DNA from: Odiellus spinosus
Taxonomy: Eukaryota > Arthropoda > Arachnida > Opiliones > Phalangiidae
Direction of reading: 5' to 3'
NCBI GenBank assembly: GCA_963920705.1
Contig: CAWUCO010000268.1
Coordinates: 868,001-932,000, forward strand
DNA length: 64,000 nt
Shown: piece after piece, positions 13,501 through 24,922 of the stretch
Position numbering within the stretch: position 1 is the first letter of the stretch
Layout: every line of letters begins with the position of its first letter
The notes under the pieces: model-generated
Seen by the model: only the letters and a program-made list of their open reading frames with translations
Told to the model about the DNA's origin: nothing
Database searches by the model: none
Program-made: the position numbers and the translations under genes

Positions 13501-16500
13501 TTAACCAATTTTATATTTGTCACGTTTTGGCAATTTAGACAAAACTAAAGTCATTCGAAAGAGCAATTAATGGACAGTCTAAATAATAAGAGTTTTCAAA
13601 AATCCGTTGAAAAACAAGAAAAATAGGACCAATTCAAGAAATCATACAATATCAAAATAGTCAAATTTCAGATTTTAAAAATTCGCTTTTTGATATTAGA
13701 TGTTTTTTGAATTGGCCATATTTTCCATGTTTTTCAACGGATTTTCCAAAACTCTTGTTTTTTAAATAGACCAATATTTGCTCTTTCGAGTGGTCTTAAT
13801 TTTGTCTAAATCGCTTAAAAATCAAAAGTTTTGTGTCCATTTGAATCCAATAATCTTGGATTTTTAAGCGTTTTTGCTTAATTTTAACCAATTTTAAATT
13901 TGTCACAATTTTGCAATTTAGACAAAACCAAAGTCATTCGAAAGAGCAATTAATGGACAGTCTAAATAATAAGAGTTTTCAAAAATCCGTTGAAAAACAA
14001 GAAAAATATGGCCAATTCAAGAAATCATACAATATCAAAATAGTCAAATTTCAGATTTTAAAAATTCGCTTTTTGATATTAGATGTTTTTTGAATTGGCT
14101 ATATTTTCCATGTTTTTCAACGGATTTTCCAAAACTCTTGTTTTTTAGATAGACAAATATTTGCTCTTTCGAGTGGTCTTAATTTTGTCTAACTCGCTTA
14201 AAATTCAAAAGTTTTGTGTCCATTTGAATCCAATAATCTTGGATTTTTAAGCGTTTTTGCTTAATTTTAACCAATTTTAAATTTGTCACAATTTTGCAAT
14301 TTAGACAAAACCAAAGTCATTCGAAAGAGCAATTAATGGACAGTCTAAATAATAAGAGTTTTCAAAAATCCGTTGAAAAACAAGAAAAATATGGCCAATT
14401 CAAGAAATCATACAATATCAAAATAGTCAAATTTCAGATTTTAAAAATTCGCTTTTTGATATTAGATGTTTTTTGAATTGGCTATATTTTCCATGTTTTT
14501 CAACGGATTTTCCAAAACTCTTGTTTTTTAGATAGACCAATATTTGCTCTTTCGAGTGGTCTTAATTTTGTCTAAATCGCTTAAAATTCAAAAGTTTTGT
14601 GTCCATTTGAATCCAATAATCTTGGATTTTTAAGCGTTTTTGCTTAATTTTAACCAATTTTATATTTGTCACGTTTTGGCAATTTAGACAAAACCAAAGT
14701 CATTCGAAAGAGCAATTAATGGACAGTCTAAATAATAAGAGTTTTCAAAAATCCGTTGAAAAAAAAAGAAAAATATGGCCAATTCAAGAAACCATACAAT
14801 ATCAAAATAGTCAAATTTCAGATTTTAAAAATTCGCTTTTTGATATTCGATGTTTTTTGAATTGTCCATATTTTCCATGTTTTTCAACGGATTTTCCAAA
14901 ACTCTTAATTTTCAGATAGACCAATATTTGCTCTTTCGAGTGGTCTTAATTTTGTCTAAATCGCTTAAAAATCAAAAGTTTTGTGTCCATTTGAATCCAA
15001 TAATCTTGGATTTTTAAGCGTTTTTGCTTAATTTTAACCAATTTTATATTTGTCACAATTTTGCAATTTAGACAAAACCAAAGTCATTCGAAAGAGCAAT
15101 TAATGGACAGTCTAAATAATAAGAGTTTTCAAAAATCCATTGAAAAACAAGAAAAATATGGCCAATTCAAGAAATCATACAATATCAAAATAGTCAAATT
15201 TCAGATTTTAAAAATTCGCTTATTGATATTAGATGTTTTTTGAATTGGCTATATTTTCCATGTTTTTCAACGGATTTTCCAAAACTCTTGTTTTTTAGAT
15301 AGACAAATATTTGCTCTTTCGAGTGGTCTTAATTTTGTCTAACTCGCTTAAAATTCAAAAGTTTTGTGTCCATTTGAATCCAATAATCTTGGATTTTTAA
15401 GCGTTTTTGCTTAATTTTAACCAATTTTATATTTGTCACGTTTTGGCAATTTAGACAAAACCAAAGTCATTCGAAAGAGCAATTAATGGACAGTCTAAAT
15501 AATAAGAGTTTTCAAAAATCCGTTGAAAAACAAGAAAAATATGACCAATTCAAGAAATCATACAATATCAAAATAGTCAAATTTCAGATTTTAAAAATTC
15601 GCTTTTTGATATTAGATGTTTTTTGAATTGTCCATATTTTCCATGTTTTTCAACGGATTTTCCAAAACTCTTGTTTTTTAGATAGACCAATATTTGCTCT
15701 TTCGAGTGGTCTTAATTGTGTCTAAATCGCTTAAAAATCAAAAGTTTTGTGTCCATTTGAATCCAATAATCTTGGATTTTTAGGTGTTTTTGCTTAATTT
15801 TAACCAATTTTATATTTGTCACAATTTTGCAATTTAGACAAAACCAAAGTCATTCGAAAGAGCAATTAATGAACAGTCTAAATAATAAGAGTTTTCAAAA
15901 ATCCGTTGAAAAACAAGAAAAATATGGCCAATTCAAGAAACCATACAATATCAAAATAGTCAAATTTCTGATTTTAAAAATTTGCTTTTTGATATTAGAT
16001 GTTTTTTTAATTGGCTATATTTTCCATGTTTTTGAACGGATTTTCCAAAACTCTTGTTTTTTAGATAGACCAATATTTGCTCTTTCGAGTGGTCTTAATT
16101 TTGTCTAAATCGCTTAAAATTCAAAAGTTTTGTGTCCATTTGAATCCAATAATCTTGGATTTTTAAGCGTTTTTGCTTAATTTTAACCAATTTTATATTT
16201 GTCATGTTTTGGCAATTTAGACAAAACCAAAGTCATTCGAAAGAGCAATTAATGGACAGTCTAAATAATAAGAGTTTTCAAAAATCCGTTGAAAAAAAAG
16301 AAAAATATGGCCAATTCAAGAAACCATACAATATCAAAATAGTCAAATTTCAGATTTTAAAAATTCGCTTTTTGATATTCGATGTTTTTTGAATTGTCCA
16401 TATTTTCCATGTTTTTCAACGGATTTTCCAAAACTCTTAATTTTCAGATAGACCAATATTTGCTCTTTCGAGTGGTCTTAATTTTGTCTAAATCGCTTAA

Positions 16501-19500
16501 AAATCAAAAGTTTTGTGTCCATTTGAATCCAATAATCTTGGATTTTTAAGCGTTTTTGCTTAATTTTAACCAATTTTATATTTGTAACAATTTTGCAATT
16601 TAGACAAAACCAAAGTCATTCGAAAGAGCAATTAATGGACAGTCTAAATAATAAGAGTTTTCAAAAATCCATTGAAAAACAAGAAAAATATGGCCAATTC
16701 AAGAAATCATACAATATCAAAATAGTCAAATTTCAGATTTTAAAAATTCGCTTATTGATATTAGATGTTTTTTGAATTGGCTATATTTTCCATGTTTTTC
16801 AACGGATTTTCCAAAACTCTTAATTTTCAGATAGACCAATATTTGCTCTTTCGAGTGGTCTTAATTTTGTCTAAATCGCTTAAAAATCAAAAGTTTTGTG
16901 TCCATTTGAATCCAATAATCTTGGATTTTTAAGCGTTTTTGCTTAATTTTAACCAATTTTATATTTGTAACAATTTTGCAATTTAGACAAAACCAAAGTC
17001 ATTCGAAAGAGCTATTAATGGACAGTCTAAATAATAAGAGTTTTCAAAAATCCATTGAAAAACAAGAAAAATATGGCCAATTCAAGAAATCATACAATAT
17101 CAAAATAGTCAAATTTCAGATTTTAAAAATTCGCTTATTGATATTAGATGTTTTTTGAATTGGCTATATTTTCCATGTTTTTCAACGGATTTTCCAAAAC
17201 TCTTGTTTTTTAGATAGACAAATATTTGCTCTTTCGAGTGGTCTTAATTTTGTCTAACTCGTTTAAAATTCAAAAGTTTTGTGTCCATTTGAATCCAATA
17301 ATCTTGGATTTTTAAGCGTTTTTGCTTAATTTTAACCAATTTTATATTTGTCACGTTTTGGCAATTTAGACAAAACCAAAGTCATTCGAAAGAGCAATTA
17401 ATGGACAGTCTAAATAATAAGAGTTTTCAAAAATCCGTTGAAAAACAAGAAAAATATGACCAATTCAAGAAATCATACAATATCAAAATAGTCAAATTTC
17501 AGATTTTAAAAATTCGCTTTTTGATATTAGATGTTTTTTGAATTGTCCATATTTTCCATGTTTTTCAACGGATTTTCCAAAACTCTTGTTTTTTAGATAG
17601 ACCAATATTTGCTCTTTCGAGTGGTCTTAATTTTGTCTAAATCGCTTAAAAATCAAAAGTTTTGTGTCCATTTGAATCCAATAATCTTGGATTTTTAGGT
17701 GTTTTTGCTTAATTTTAACCAATTTTATATTTGTCACAATTTTGCAATTTAGACAAAACCAAAGTCATTCGAAAGAGCAATTAATGAACAGTCTAAATAA
17801 TAAGAGTTTTCAAAAATCCGTTGAAAAACAAGAAAAATATGGCCAATTCAAGAAACCATACAATATCAAAATAGTCAAATTTCTGATTTTAAAAATTCGC
17901 TTTTTGATATTAGATGTTTTTTGAATTGGCTATATTTTCCATGTTTTTGAACGGATTTTCCAAAACTCTTAATTTTCAGATAGACCAATATTTGCTCTTT
18001 CGAGTGGTCTTAATTTTGTCTAAATCGCTTAAAAATCAAAAGTTTTGTGTCCATTTGAATCCAATAATCTTGGATTTTTAAGCGTTTTTGCTTAATTTTA
18101 ACCAATTTTATATTTGTCACAATTTTGCAATTTAGACAAAACCAAAGTCATTCGAAAGAGCAATTAATGGACAGACTAAATAATAAGAGTTTTCAAAAAT
18201 CCATTGAAAAACAAGAAAAATATGGCCAATTCAAGAAATCATACAATATCAAAATAGTCAAATTTCAGATTTTAAAAATTCGCTTATTGATATTAGATGT
18301 TTTTTGAATTGGCTATATTTTCCATGTTTTTCAACGGATTTTCCAAAACTCTTGTTTTTTAGATAGACAAATATTTGCTCTTTCGAGTGGTCTTAATTTT
18401 GTCTAACTCGCTTAAAATTCAAAAGTTTTGTGTCCATTTGAATCCAATAATCTTGGATTTTTAAGCGTTTTTGCTTAATTTTAACCAATTTTATATTTGT
18501 CACGTTTTGGCAATTTAGACAAAACCAAAGTCATTCGAAAGAGCAATTAATGGACAGTCTAAATAATAAGAGTTTTCAAAAATCCGTTGAAAAACAAGAA
18601 AAATATGACCAATTCAAGAAATCATACAATATCAAAATAGTCAATTTTCAGATTTTAAAAATTCGCTTTTTGATATTAGATGTTTTTTGAATTGTCCATA
18701 TTTTCCATGTTTTTCAACGGATTTTCCAAAACTCTTGTTTTTTAGATAGACCAATATTTGGTCTTTCGAGTGGTCTTAATTTTGTCTAAATCGCTTAAAA
18801 ATCAAAAGTTTTGTGTCCATTTGAATCCAATAATCTTGGATTTTTAGGTGTTTTTGCTTAATTTTAACCAATTTTATATTTGTCACAATTTTGCAATTTA
18901 GACAAAACCAAAGTCATTCGAAAGAGAAATTAATGAACAGTCTAAATAATAAGAGTTTTCAAAAATCCGTTGAAAAACAAGAAAAATATGGCCAATTCAA
19001 GAAACCATACAATATCAAAATAGTCAAATTTCTGATTTTAAAAATTCGCTTTTTGATATTAGATGTTTTTTGAATTGGCTATATTTTCCATGTTTTTGAA
19101 CGGATTTTCCAAAACTCTTGTTTTTTAGATAGACCAATATTTGCTCTTTCGAGTGGTCTTAATTTTGTCTAAATCGCTTAAAATTCAAAAGTTTTGTGTC
19201 CATTTGAATCCAATAATCTTGGATTTTTAAGCGTTTTTGCTTAATTTTAACCAATTTTATATTTGTCACAATTTTGCAATTTAGACAAAACCAAAGTCAT
19301 TCGAAACAGCAATTAATGGACAGTCTAAATAATAAGAGTTTTCAAAAATCCATTGAAAAACAAGAAAAATATGGCCAATTCAAGAAATCATACAATATCA
19401 AAATAGTCAAATTTCAGATTTTAAAAATTCGCTTATTGATATTAGATGTTTTTTGAATTGGCTATATTTTCCATGTTTTTCAACGGATTTTCAAAAACTC

Positions 19501-19700
19501 TTGTTTTTTAGATAGACAAATATTTGCTCTTTCGAGTGGTCTTAATTTTGTCTAACTCGCTTAAAATTCAAAAGTTTTGTGTCCATTTGAATCCAATAAT
19601 CTTGGATTTTTAGGTGTTTTTGCTTAATTTTAACCAATTTTATATTTGTCACAATTTTGCAATTTAGACAAAACCAAAGTCATTCGAAAGAGCAATTAAT

Positions 19701-19702
19701 GA
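19701..19702. other. Target site duplication, left copy (GA)
   Basis: The left satellite flank ends ATTAATGA and the right flank begins GAACAGTC, while uninterrupted neighbours read ATTAATGAACAGTC. Exactly two bases (GA) are therefore duplicated, which fits a CMC-superfamily transposase. Confidence 0.88.
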
Positions 19703-19715
19703 CCCTAGTAGCACA
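19703..19715 (+). repeat. Left terminal inverted repeat
   Basis: CCCTAGTAGCACA is the perfect reverse complement of the last 13 bases of the element. Identity stops immediately inside (GGCCTGC on the left, AAAATTG on the reverse-complemented right), so this is a short terminal repeat of the sort found in CMC elements. Confidence 0.93.
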
Positions 19716-19779
19716 GGCCTGCTGGCTTAGTGAAGGCAAAGAGCCGGTTGTGTTGGGACACTGGTGGTGCTGGCTTTGT

Positions 19780-19843
19780 GCCGGTCACACACTGTAATCC
19801 AGCACCTAAGTTAATTGGCCAACACAAACCCCGACAAATTCCC
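19780..19843 (+). repeat. Left subterminal direct repeat, copy A
   Basis: A 64-bp unit beginning GCCGGTCACAC, containing TTAATTGGCCAACACAAA and ending GACAAATTCCC. It recurs 92 bp downstream. Subterminal repeats are where accessory proteins and transposase bind in CACTA elements, so a binding-site role is likely but inferred. Confidence 0.8.
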
Positions 19844-19871
19844 TTACAGTGTTTAACGTTGTTGGTTTTGG

Positions 19872-19935
19872 GCCGGTCACACCTCTAGCCCAACACCTGA
19901 ATTAATTGGCCAACACAAATCCAGACAAATTTCCC
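19872..19935 (+). repeat. Left subterminal direct repeat, copy B
   Basis: Second copy of the 64-bp subterminal unit, starting GCCGGTCACAC and ending GACAAATTTCCC. The two share the ends and the central TTAATTGGCCAACACAAA and differ mainly in the stretch after CACAC. Confidence 0.8.
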
Positions 19936-21610
19936 GCAGCATACTCTAACCTAATTAACCTAAGTAAATTTGTTTTAAATTATGGATATGCCAAAAATCC
20001 TGTACCTATATATAAATAATATTGTTTTGACGATTCATAATTCGCAACTGAAAGAAGTCTAGGTGGCGCTTTTGCTTTTGTCGTTTGCTAAGGTGTTGAT
20101 ACCGTATCCATGTTTTAAAACTCAATTACACCCAAGGCTTTCGACATTAAACGACAGAACGGTTGTGTGATAAGTATGGGCTTCGGTCGCGTATTAATTT
20201 TAGTTTCAACGATATATTTCGGTTTCAGCTGGATATTTGCCGGTATTATATAGGTATCGCCTACACATCCCCTACACAAGCCATATATATGATAGATTTC
20301 TTGTTCATGACGTCAGGCAGTGATAATGCTCCAATCACGTGGCTCTTTCCCTACTTGTACAATATTTCACTCCTTACATCCACTCATATTAAGTATACAA
20401 ATGAAATATTTTAAAAACGTGTTTTTTGCTAATTTATTTAGATTCTAGTTCCCGATTTATATAAAAAGTAGACTAATAATTAGATGCACCTAGTGTGAGA
20501 ATTTGAAATGGATAACTTATTTTAAAACCTTTTTATAGTGTTCTATGACGTATGGAAAAGTTGTCCTTTTCTGAGATAATTATTATTCAATGTTTCTAAA
20601 GACTACTAGCAAACGCTGAGGCAGGCGCGTACTTCTATCTACCTAGTCTCAAGGTCAGGTGGAAAGTGAATTATTACTCCTCTCTCAATTTTTCGGTTTT
20701 CTCTTGCGCGCTTTATACAGCCTAGGTAGGGGCTATTTTAACCCTTATGCCATAGAACGACGGTGATTTCCGTCACACGCCGTAGCCCGTACTCCCTAGT
20801 CCTCGGGTAGACACAGATACCGTAGTTTATTTTCGGCCGCGTGGTCGCCTTTTTTACAAGAAAGCGGACATTACTAAATTAGTGGAATTTCCACACACAT
20901 CTTTATGAAATTCCTGATGATGATCTACTTGATTTAACGAAAAATTCATTTTTAACTGTATTTGTGATTGCATTCAAATGGTATGAGAATTTATTGTTAA
21001 TATTATTATTATTATCCTGTATTACCGTACTGCATAGAAGAACGAGTACTGGTCTACTACTCTACTATCGTAACTCTACTGTGACCAAGGCTTAACGATA
21101 TCGCTGAATTAAAGGTAACAATGTTTTGAAATACTGTATAAATTAGTATTTAAGTACCAATTACAATATGTATTTAAAGGCGTTCCTTGTTTTAGAAAAT
21201 GTTAAAATGTAGTTCGTCGAGTTGAGAATTTTGTTTATCTACTTAGATTTAAAAATTTTGGAGATGTTTTACACGAGGGGTTAATCACGAAAAATCTGTA
21301 CAGTGCTGATTAGCTGCAACCTATACTAATTTCAACACAATACTCATTTTCGGATTAACTTTAGTACAAATTAGGGGTTTAATGGATACATATCGAACGG
21401 AATAAGTAAATAAAAGAGAACGCATTTTCAGGGCGAAAATTTATAGCGAGGTTTGTTGAATATATCGGATTGGTAACTGGATAATTTTAGTTGAACAGGT
21501 CAGGGAAGATCATTGGAAAAGGCCACTGGCCAGGGGCTTTTAATTAGAATGAATTTGGCATTACTTGTCCAGAAACTACAAGAGACAGAGTAACGTTAAG
21601 TGTTTTATAG
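19936..21610 (+). other. Gene-free leader of the transposon
   Basis: About 1.7 kb between the subterminal repeats and the first minisatellite with no convincing gene on either strand. The longest open stretch (20163-20414) starts at TTG and has no recognisable domain. Bases 20600-20870 are less AT-rich than the rest. A short TAT/ATT run lies near 21000. I see no RNA gene. The stretch probably holds the promoter and untranslated leader, possibly with a 5' exon, but I cannot place one with confidence. Confidence 0.5.
20007..20018 (+). promoter_or_regulatory. Possible TATA box for the transposon genes
   Basis: TATATATAAATA lies inside the left end, in a long gene-free leader. It is the best TATA-like match downstream of the subterminal repeats and on the strand of both genes. 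About 25 bases on is ATTCATAATTC, a weak initiator candidate. AT-rich DNA gives such matches by chance, so this is tentative. Confidence 0.25.
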
Positions 21611-22035
21611 CGATAATTTTGAATGCATTAGTTTTTTATCAGGATAGTTGTAATGCGTTAGATTTTCTACGGAATAATATTTTTATCGGAATAATTTGAT
21701 TGCATTACCTTTTTTTAATGGGATAGTTATAATGCGTTAGTTTTTCTGCGGGATAATATTTTTATCGGGATAATTTGATTGCATTAGCTTTTGTTATTGG
21801 GATAATTTTGAATGCGGTAGTTTTTTGATTGGTATAATTGTAATGCGTTAGTTTTTTATCGGGATAATTTTGAATGCGTTAGTTTTTTTATCGGGATAAT
21901 TTTGAATGCGTTAGTTTTTTTATCGGGATAATTTTGAATGCGTTAGTTTTTATCGGGATAATTTTGAATGGGCTAGTTCAGGATCATTTCAATTGTTTAG
22001 TTTTTCATCAGGATACTTTTGCGTTAGTTTTTAAC
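21611..22035 (+). repeat. Minisatellite, about 31-bp unit, about 12-13 copies
   Basis: Tandem units around GGGATAATTTTGAATGCGTTAG followed by a T-run and ATC. The units between about 21845 and 21960 are almost identical; those at both ends have drifted, some shortened to about 17 bp. The array sits about 450 bp upstream of the transposase start. It has no coding potential and no clear dyad. Confidence 0.85.
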
Positions 22036-22484
22036 ACGATGATTTAGAAAATTAATAATTATTTTAGTTTGATTGAATTGGATTTGATAGTGATTTTTAA
22101 ACCTTACAATCATTATTTTTGATTTAATTTAGCTTCAATGTTTCAAGGCGGCTAACAATTTCAAAAGTATAGTATTTATCATATTTTGATTGAATTAGCT
22201 TAAATGTGGTAATTTGACTATATTGAGTTTTAAATGGAGTAATTTGAATATATTATTTTTAGAATGTTTTTTATCCTACTTATTTAGAAATGGGGTTATT
22301 TTGATGATTAAATTAGTTTGATGGTTATAATTTAGATATTGTATTTGATTTAACAGAAACATACAGTCTATTTAAAAATCCTACTTTCCCGCTAAGAGAA
22401 TTTAATGTTAGAAAAAAAGTGGCTCATTATTGTCAAGAGGAAACTGGTATTGTCGGATAGTAGTAGTCTGCTCGTAGTTTTACT
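22036..22484 (+). other. AT-rich leader before the transposase gene
   Basis: About 450 bp of AT-rich DNA with loosely repeated TTTGATT and TTAGTTTGAT words and stops in all frames. No domain or RNA was recognised. It is probably 5' untranslated or promoter sequence. Confidence 0.5.
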
Positions 22485-24554
22485 ATGGATAATGTAGTTG
22501 GATTGAGTAAACGACAAATGAGAAGAAAACGAGCGAAGTATTTGAAAGACGTAATTGATAGGGTATCTGTTGAGCCCCAGGCAATACGTTTTAACAATTT
22601 AGAAGACAGCCAAGCAGAAATCAATTTAATTGAAAATATCGGGGCTGATTCTAGAAGAGAGAGCTATATTTCTAGTGATAAACCTAGTAGTGAGGTATCG
22701 GGTGATATTTCTGATAGTTCCAATGATAGCTTCGAAAACAATTCGAGCGATAGTACCGTATTTAGTTCAAGTTCTTCCGATGATGATAAAGTTCCTGATC
22801 TAGCTCAAGATCTTAGGGATTGGACTATAAAACACAATGTTGATACAGTGAAAGTAAACAGTTTACTTAAACTTTTAAGAGCAAATAACCATTTTGAATT
22901 ACCAAAAGATTCTCGTACATTATTAAAAACTATGAGGCACACTACGGGTATAACTCAAGTAAGCAACGGTGAATATTGGCATATTGGATTAAAAATTGGT
23001 TTAATTAGTTTTCTTAATATTCATCATGACTATTCAGAGGATATATCGTTTGCCATCAATATTGATGGCATTCCGTTATTTGAAAGCTCAACTATTAATT
23101 TTTGGCCTATTTTAGTTGGAGTATTTAGTTTTTCAAAAGGAATTGTTGGAGATGTCTTTCCAGTAGGGGTTTTTTGCGGTGATTCTAAGCCAGGCTCGAT
23201 TGCTGAATATCTAGATCCCTTTATCAAAGAACTCTGCGAACTGAATGATAATGGATTTACTCATGGGGGAAAGATAATCAAGTGTAATATAAATGGACCG
23301 TTTATTTTAGATACGCCAGCTAGATCTTTTGTTAAAAATACTAAGGGACACACGGGATATTACTCTTGTGATAAGTGTACTATTCAGGGATACATTTTAG
23401 ACCATAACATGATTTTTTTAGAAAATGATTCAGAAGAGAACGTATCGCTTCGCACTAATACAACTTTCCGTAATCAAGATAATGAAGAACACCATTTACG
23501 AAGTGCACGGTCACCTCTCGAAATTTTAAACATAGATTTAGTAGCTCAATTCCCTTTAGATTACATGCACCTTGTATGTCTAGGAGTAACTAAACGTTTT
23601 CTACGGTCATGGATTAAGAAAGGAAAGTATATAGTTAGACTTAGCAGCCAACAAGTAACCAATTTATCATCAAGGTTAAATAAAATTGCACAACAAATCC
23701 CAAGTGAGTTTGCTAGAAAACCCAGGTCACTCAAACATGTAGACCGATGGAAAGCCACAGAGTTTCGACAGTTTCTCCTGTACACTGGTCCTGCGGTGTG
23801 TAAAAACATTGTTGCTAATGATGTCTTGGACCACTTTAGACTGCTTCAATGTGCTATCTATATCTTAGCTTCACCTGCTTTAAGTAAAACATATGTGGAC
23901 TATGCAGCAAAACTACTTGAATTGTATGTTTCTTCTTGTCCTGAGTTTTATGGACAAAAATTTGTTAGTCTAAATGTACACGCTTTAAAACATTTAGCTG
24001 CAGATGTAAAAAGATTTGGCCCTCTCGATGCATATAGCGCGTTTCCATTTGAAAACCATTTGCAGTTTTTAAAGAAAAAATTGCGATCACCAAATAAGCC
24101 ACTTCAGCAGTTGTGCAAACGTTTAAACGAAGGTCAAAAACTATTCGCTAAAAATACCCGAAATGATGGTCAAGTCCTCAAACAGCCTTTTAAAAATAAA
24201 TATCAGAACATACTAGATGATGTTCAGTATTATAAAAAGCTAGAAACTCCCAAGTATAGTTTGACTACTCGTTCTGCTGACAGTTGTGTAAAATTATCTA
24301 CTGGGGAAATAATTAAGATAAAATACATCTATCAAACCAAAAAAAAACAAATTATGTTAGCTGGGAGTTTATGTAAGCATTACGATGATATATTCACATA
24401 CCCTTTACCCTCGTCTAAGCTTGGTATGTTTGTTGCCAGAATTTCTAAGAGAGTGCAATCGTATCCTTTAGATTTGTTTGATCAAAAATGCTTCCTTAGT
24501 TACAATGAAAACCATTCTTTGGTCTCAATTATTCCAATTTTACATTATCAATAG
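22485..24554 (+). CDS. Tnp2/CMC-type transposase, intact, single exon
   Basis: A 689-residue protein expected to cut the element out and rejoin it at new sites in the nucleus. The N-terminus is basic (SKRQMRRKRAKYLKD, residues 8-22), followed by an acidic serine-rich stretch (about 60-105). The core matches the animal relatives of the En/Spm Tnp2 family. It has NIDGIPLF (D194), then FILDTPARSF (D276). Next come GHTGYYSCDKC with a CxxC pair at 295/298 and DYMHLVCLGV (359-368). After these are KPRSL with DRWKATEFRQFLLYTG (412-435), NVHALKHL (497-504) and SAFPFENHL (518-526, E523). D194, D276 and E523 are my candidates for the catalytic DDE triad; that is inference from position and conservation. 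The ATG is preceded by stops in all frames and fits the length of relatives. No frameshift or internal stop was seen. It lies upstream of, and in line with, the DUF4806 gene. Confidence 0.92.
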   Translation: MDNVVGLSKRQMRRKRAKYLKDVIDRVSVEPQAIRFNNLEDSQAEINLIENIGADSRRESYISSDKPSSEVSGDISDSSNDSFENNSSDSTVFSSSSSDDDKVPDLAQDLRDWTIKHNVDTVKVNSLLKLLRANNHFELPKDSRTLLKTMRHTTGITQVSNGEYWHIGLKIGLISFLNIHHDYSEDISFAINIDGIPLFESSTINFWPILVGVFSFSKGIVGDVFPVGVFCGDSKPGSIAEYLDPFIKELCELNDNGFTHGGKIIKCNINGPFILDTPARSFVKNTKGHTGYYSCDKCTIQGYILDHNMIFLENDSEENVSLRTNTTFRNQDNEEHHLRSARSPLEILNIDLVAQFPLDYMHLVCLGVTKRFLRSWIKKGKYIVRLSSQQVTNLSSRLNKIAQQIPSEFARKPRSLKHVDRWKATEFRQFLLYTGPAVCKNIVANDVLDHFRLLQCAIYILASPALSKTYVDYAAKLLELYVSSCPEFYGQKFVSLNVHALKHLAADVKRFGPLDAYSAFPFENHLQFLKKKLRSPNKPLQQLCKRLNEGQKLFAKNTRNDGQVLKQPFKNKYQNILDDVQYYKKLETPKYSLTTRSADSCVKLSTGEIIKIKYIYQTKKKQIMLAGSLCKHYDDIFTYPLPSSKLGMFVARISKRVQSYPLDLFDQKCFLSYNENHSLVSIIPILHYQ

Positions 24555-24922
24555 TCAAACTGACAATTTTTACAGTCAAGAACATTAAATTAAGAACTTC
24601 TTCGGATGTTATTATCCCCTTTCACCACGAGAAGAAAATATAACAATTGCCTACCAAATTCTTGTCAATGGTTCAAGTTCCCACCGAGGCATTTGTCATC
24701 TTTTCGTCTCAGGGTTGCTGGGATTATTCACTCAAGTTGTTTACGTTTATCAATAGTTGTTTTTTTTTATATCATGTAATTAGGAAACTCCGTTCTATTG
24801 GAGACAATAATACCAAGCTTTACCCTATTGAAAATTCATTTAAACTGAAAAAGTTCCCATATTACTGTAAACGTTTGGACCGAAACCCAAATTTTTTGGG
24901 TTTCTTTATTCTCTCATTCCAG
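24555..24922 (+). other. Spacer between the two transposon genes, ending in a splice acceptor
   Basis: The 368 bp after the transposase stop contain no canonical AATAAA. They end with a pyrimidine-rich tract (TTTCTTTATTCTCTCATTCCAG) whose AG at 24921-24922 directly abuts the ATG of the second gene. Open frame runs back to 24647, but only from a TTG, and the upstream residues are not typical of the family. I therefore read this stretch as transposase 3' UTR and an intron in the 5' UTR of gene 2. Confidence 0.6.

Larger units (their letters stand above)
1..19702 (+). repeat. Left arm of 383-bp satellite array (about 51.5 monomers)
   Basis: Head-to-tail array with a period of 383 bp. Monomer starts, taken at the motif CAATTTAGAC, fall at 213, 597, 980, 1363, 1747 and so on up to 19660. 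All copies have the same orientation and high identity; most differ by point changes at the same diagnostic sites. The array is already running at base 1, so its true left end lies outside the window. Three copies are about 29 bp short (near 5850, 8500 and 12300). The last copy is broken at 19702 by the transposon. No gene is supported here: the recurring 46-codon ATG frame in each monomer is a by-product of the repeat. Such arrays are typically heterochromatic or centromeric in insects, but nothing in the sequence fixes the chromosomal location. Confidence 0.98.

Noticed and set aside
1-19702. CRISPR-like array
   Set aside because: The period is 383 bp with no short repeats separated by unique spacers, the whole unit is conserved, and the DNA is eukaryotic.
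20163-20414. 83-codon frame in the transposon leader
   Set aside because: It starts at TTG, has no recognisable domain, and has no splice or context support.
20600-20870. Possible tRNA or other structured RNA in the less AT-rich leader stretch
   Set aside because: No T-loop or anticodon-stem pattern was found; only very short stems such as GTGA/TCAC are present.
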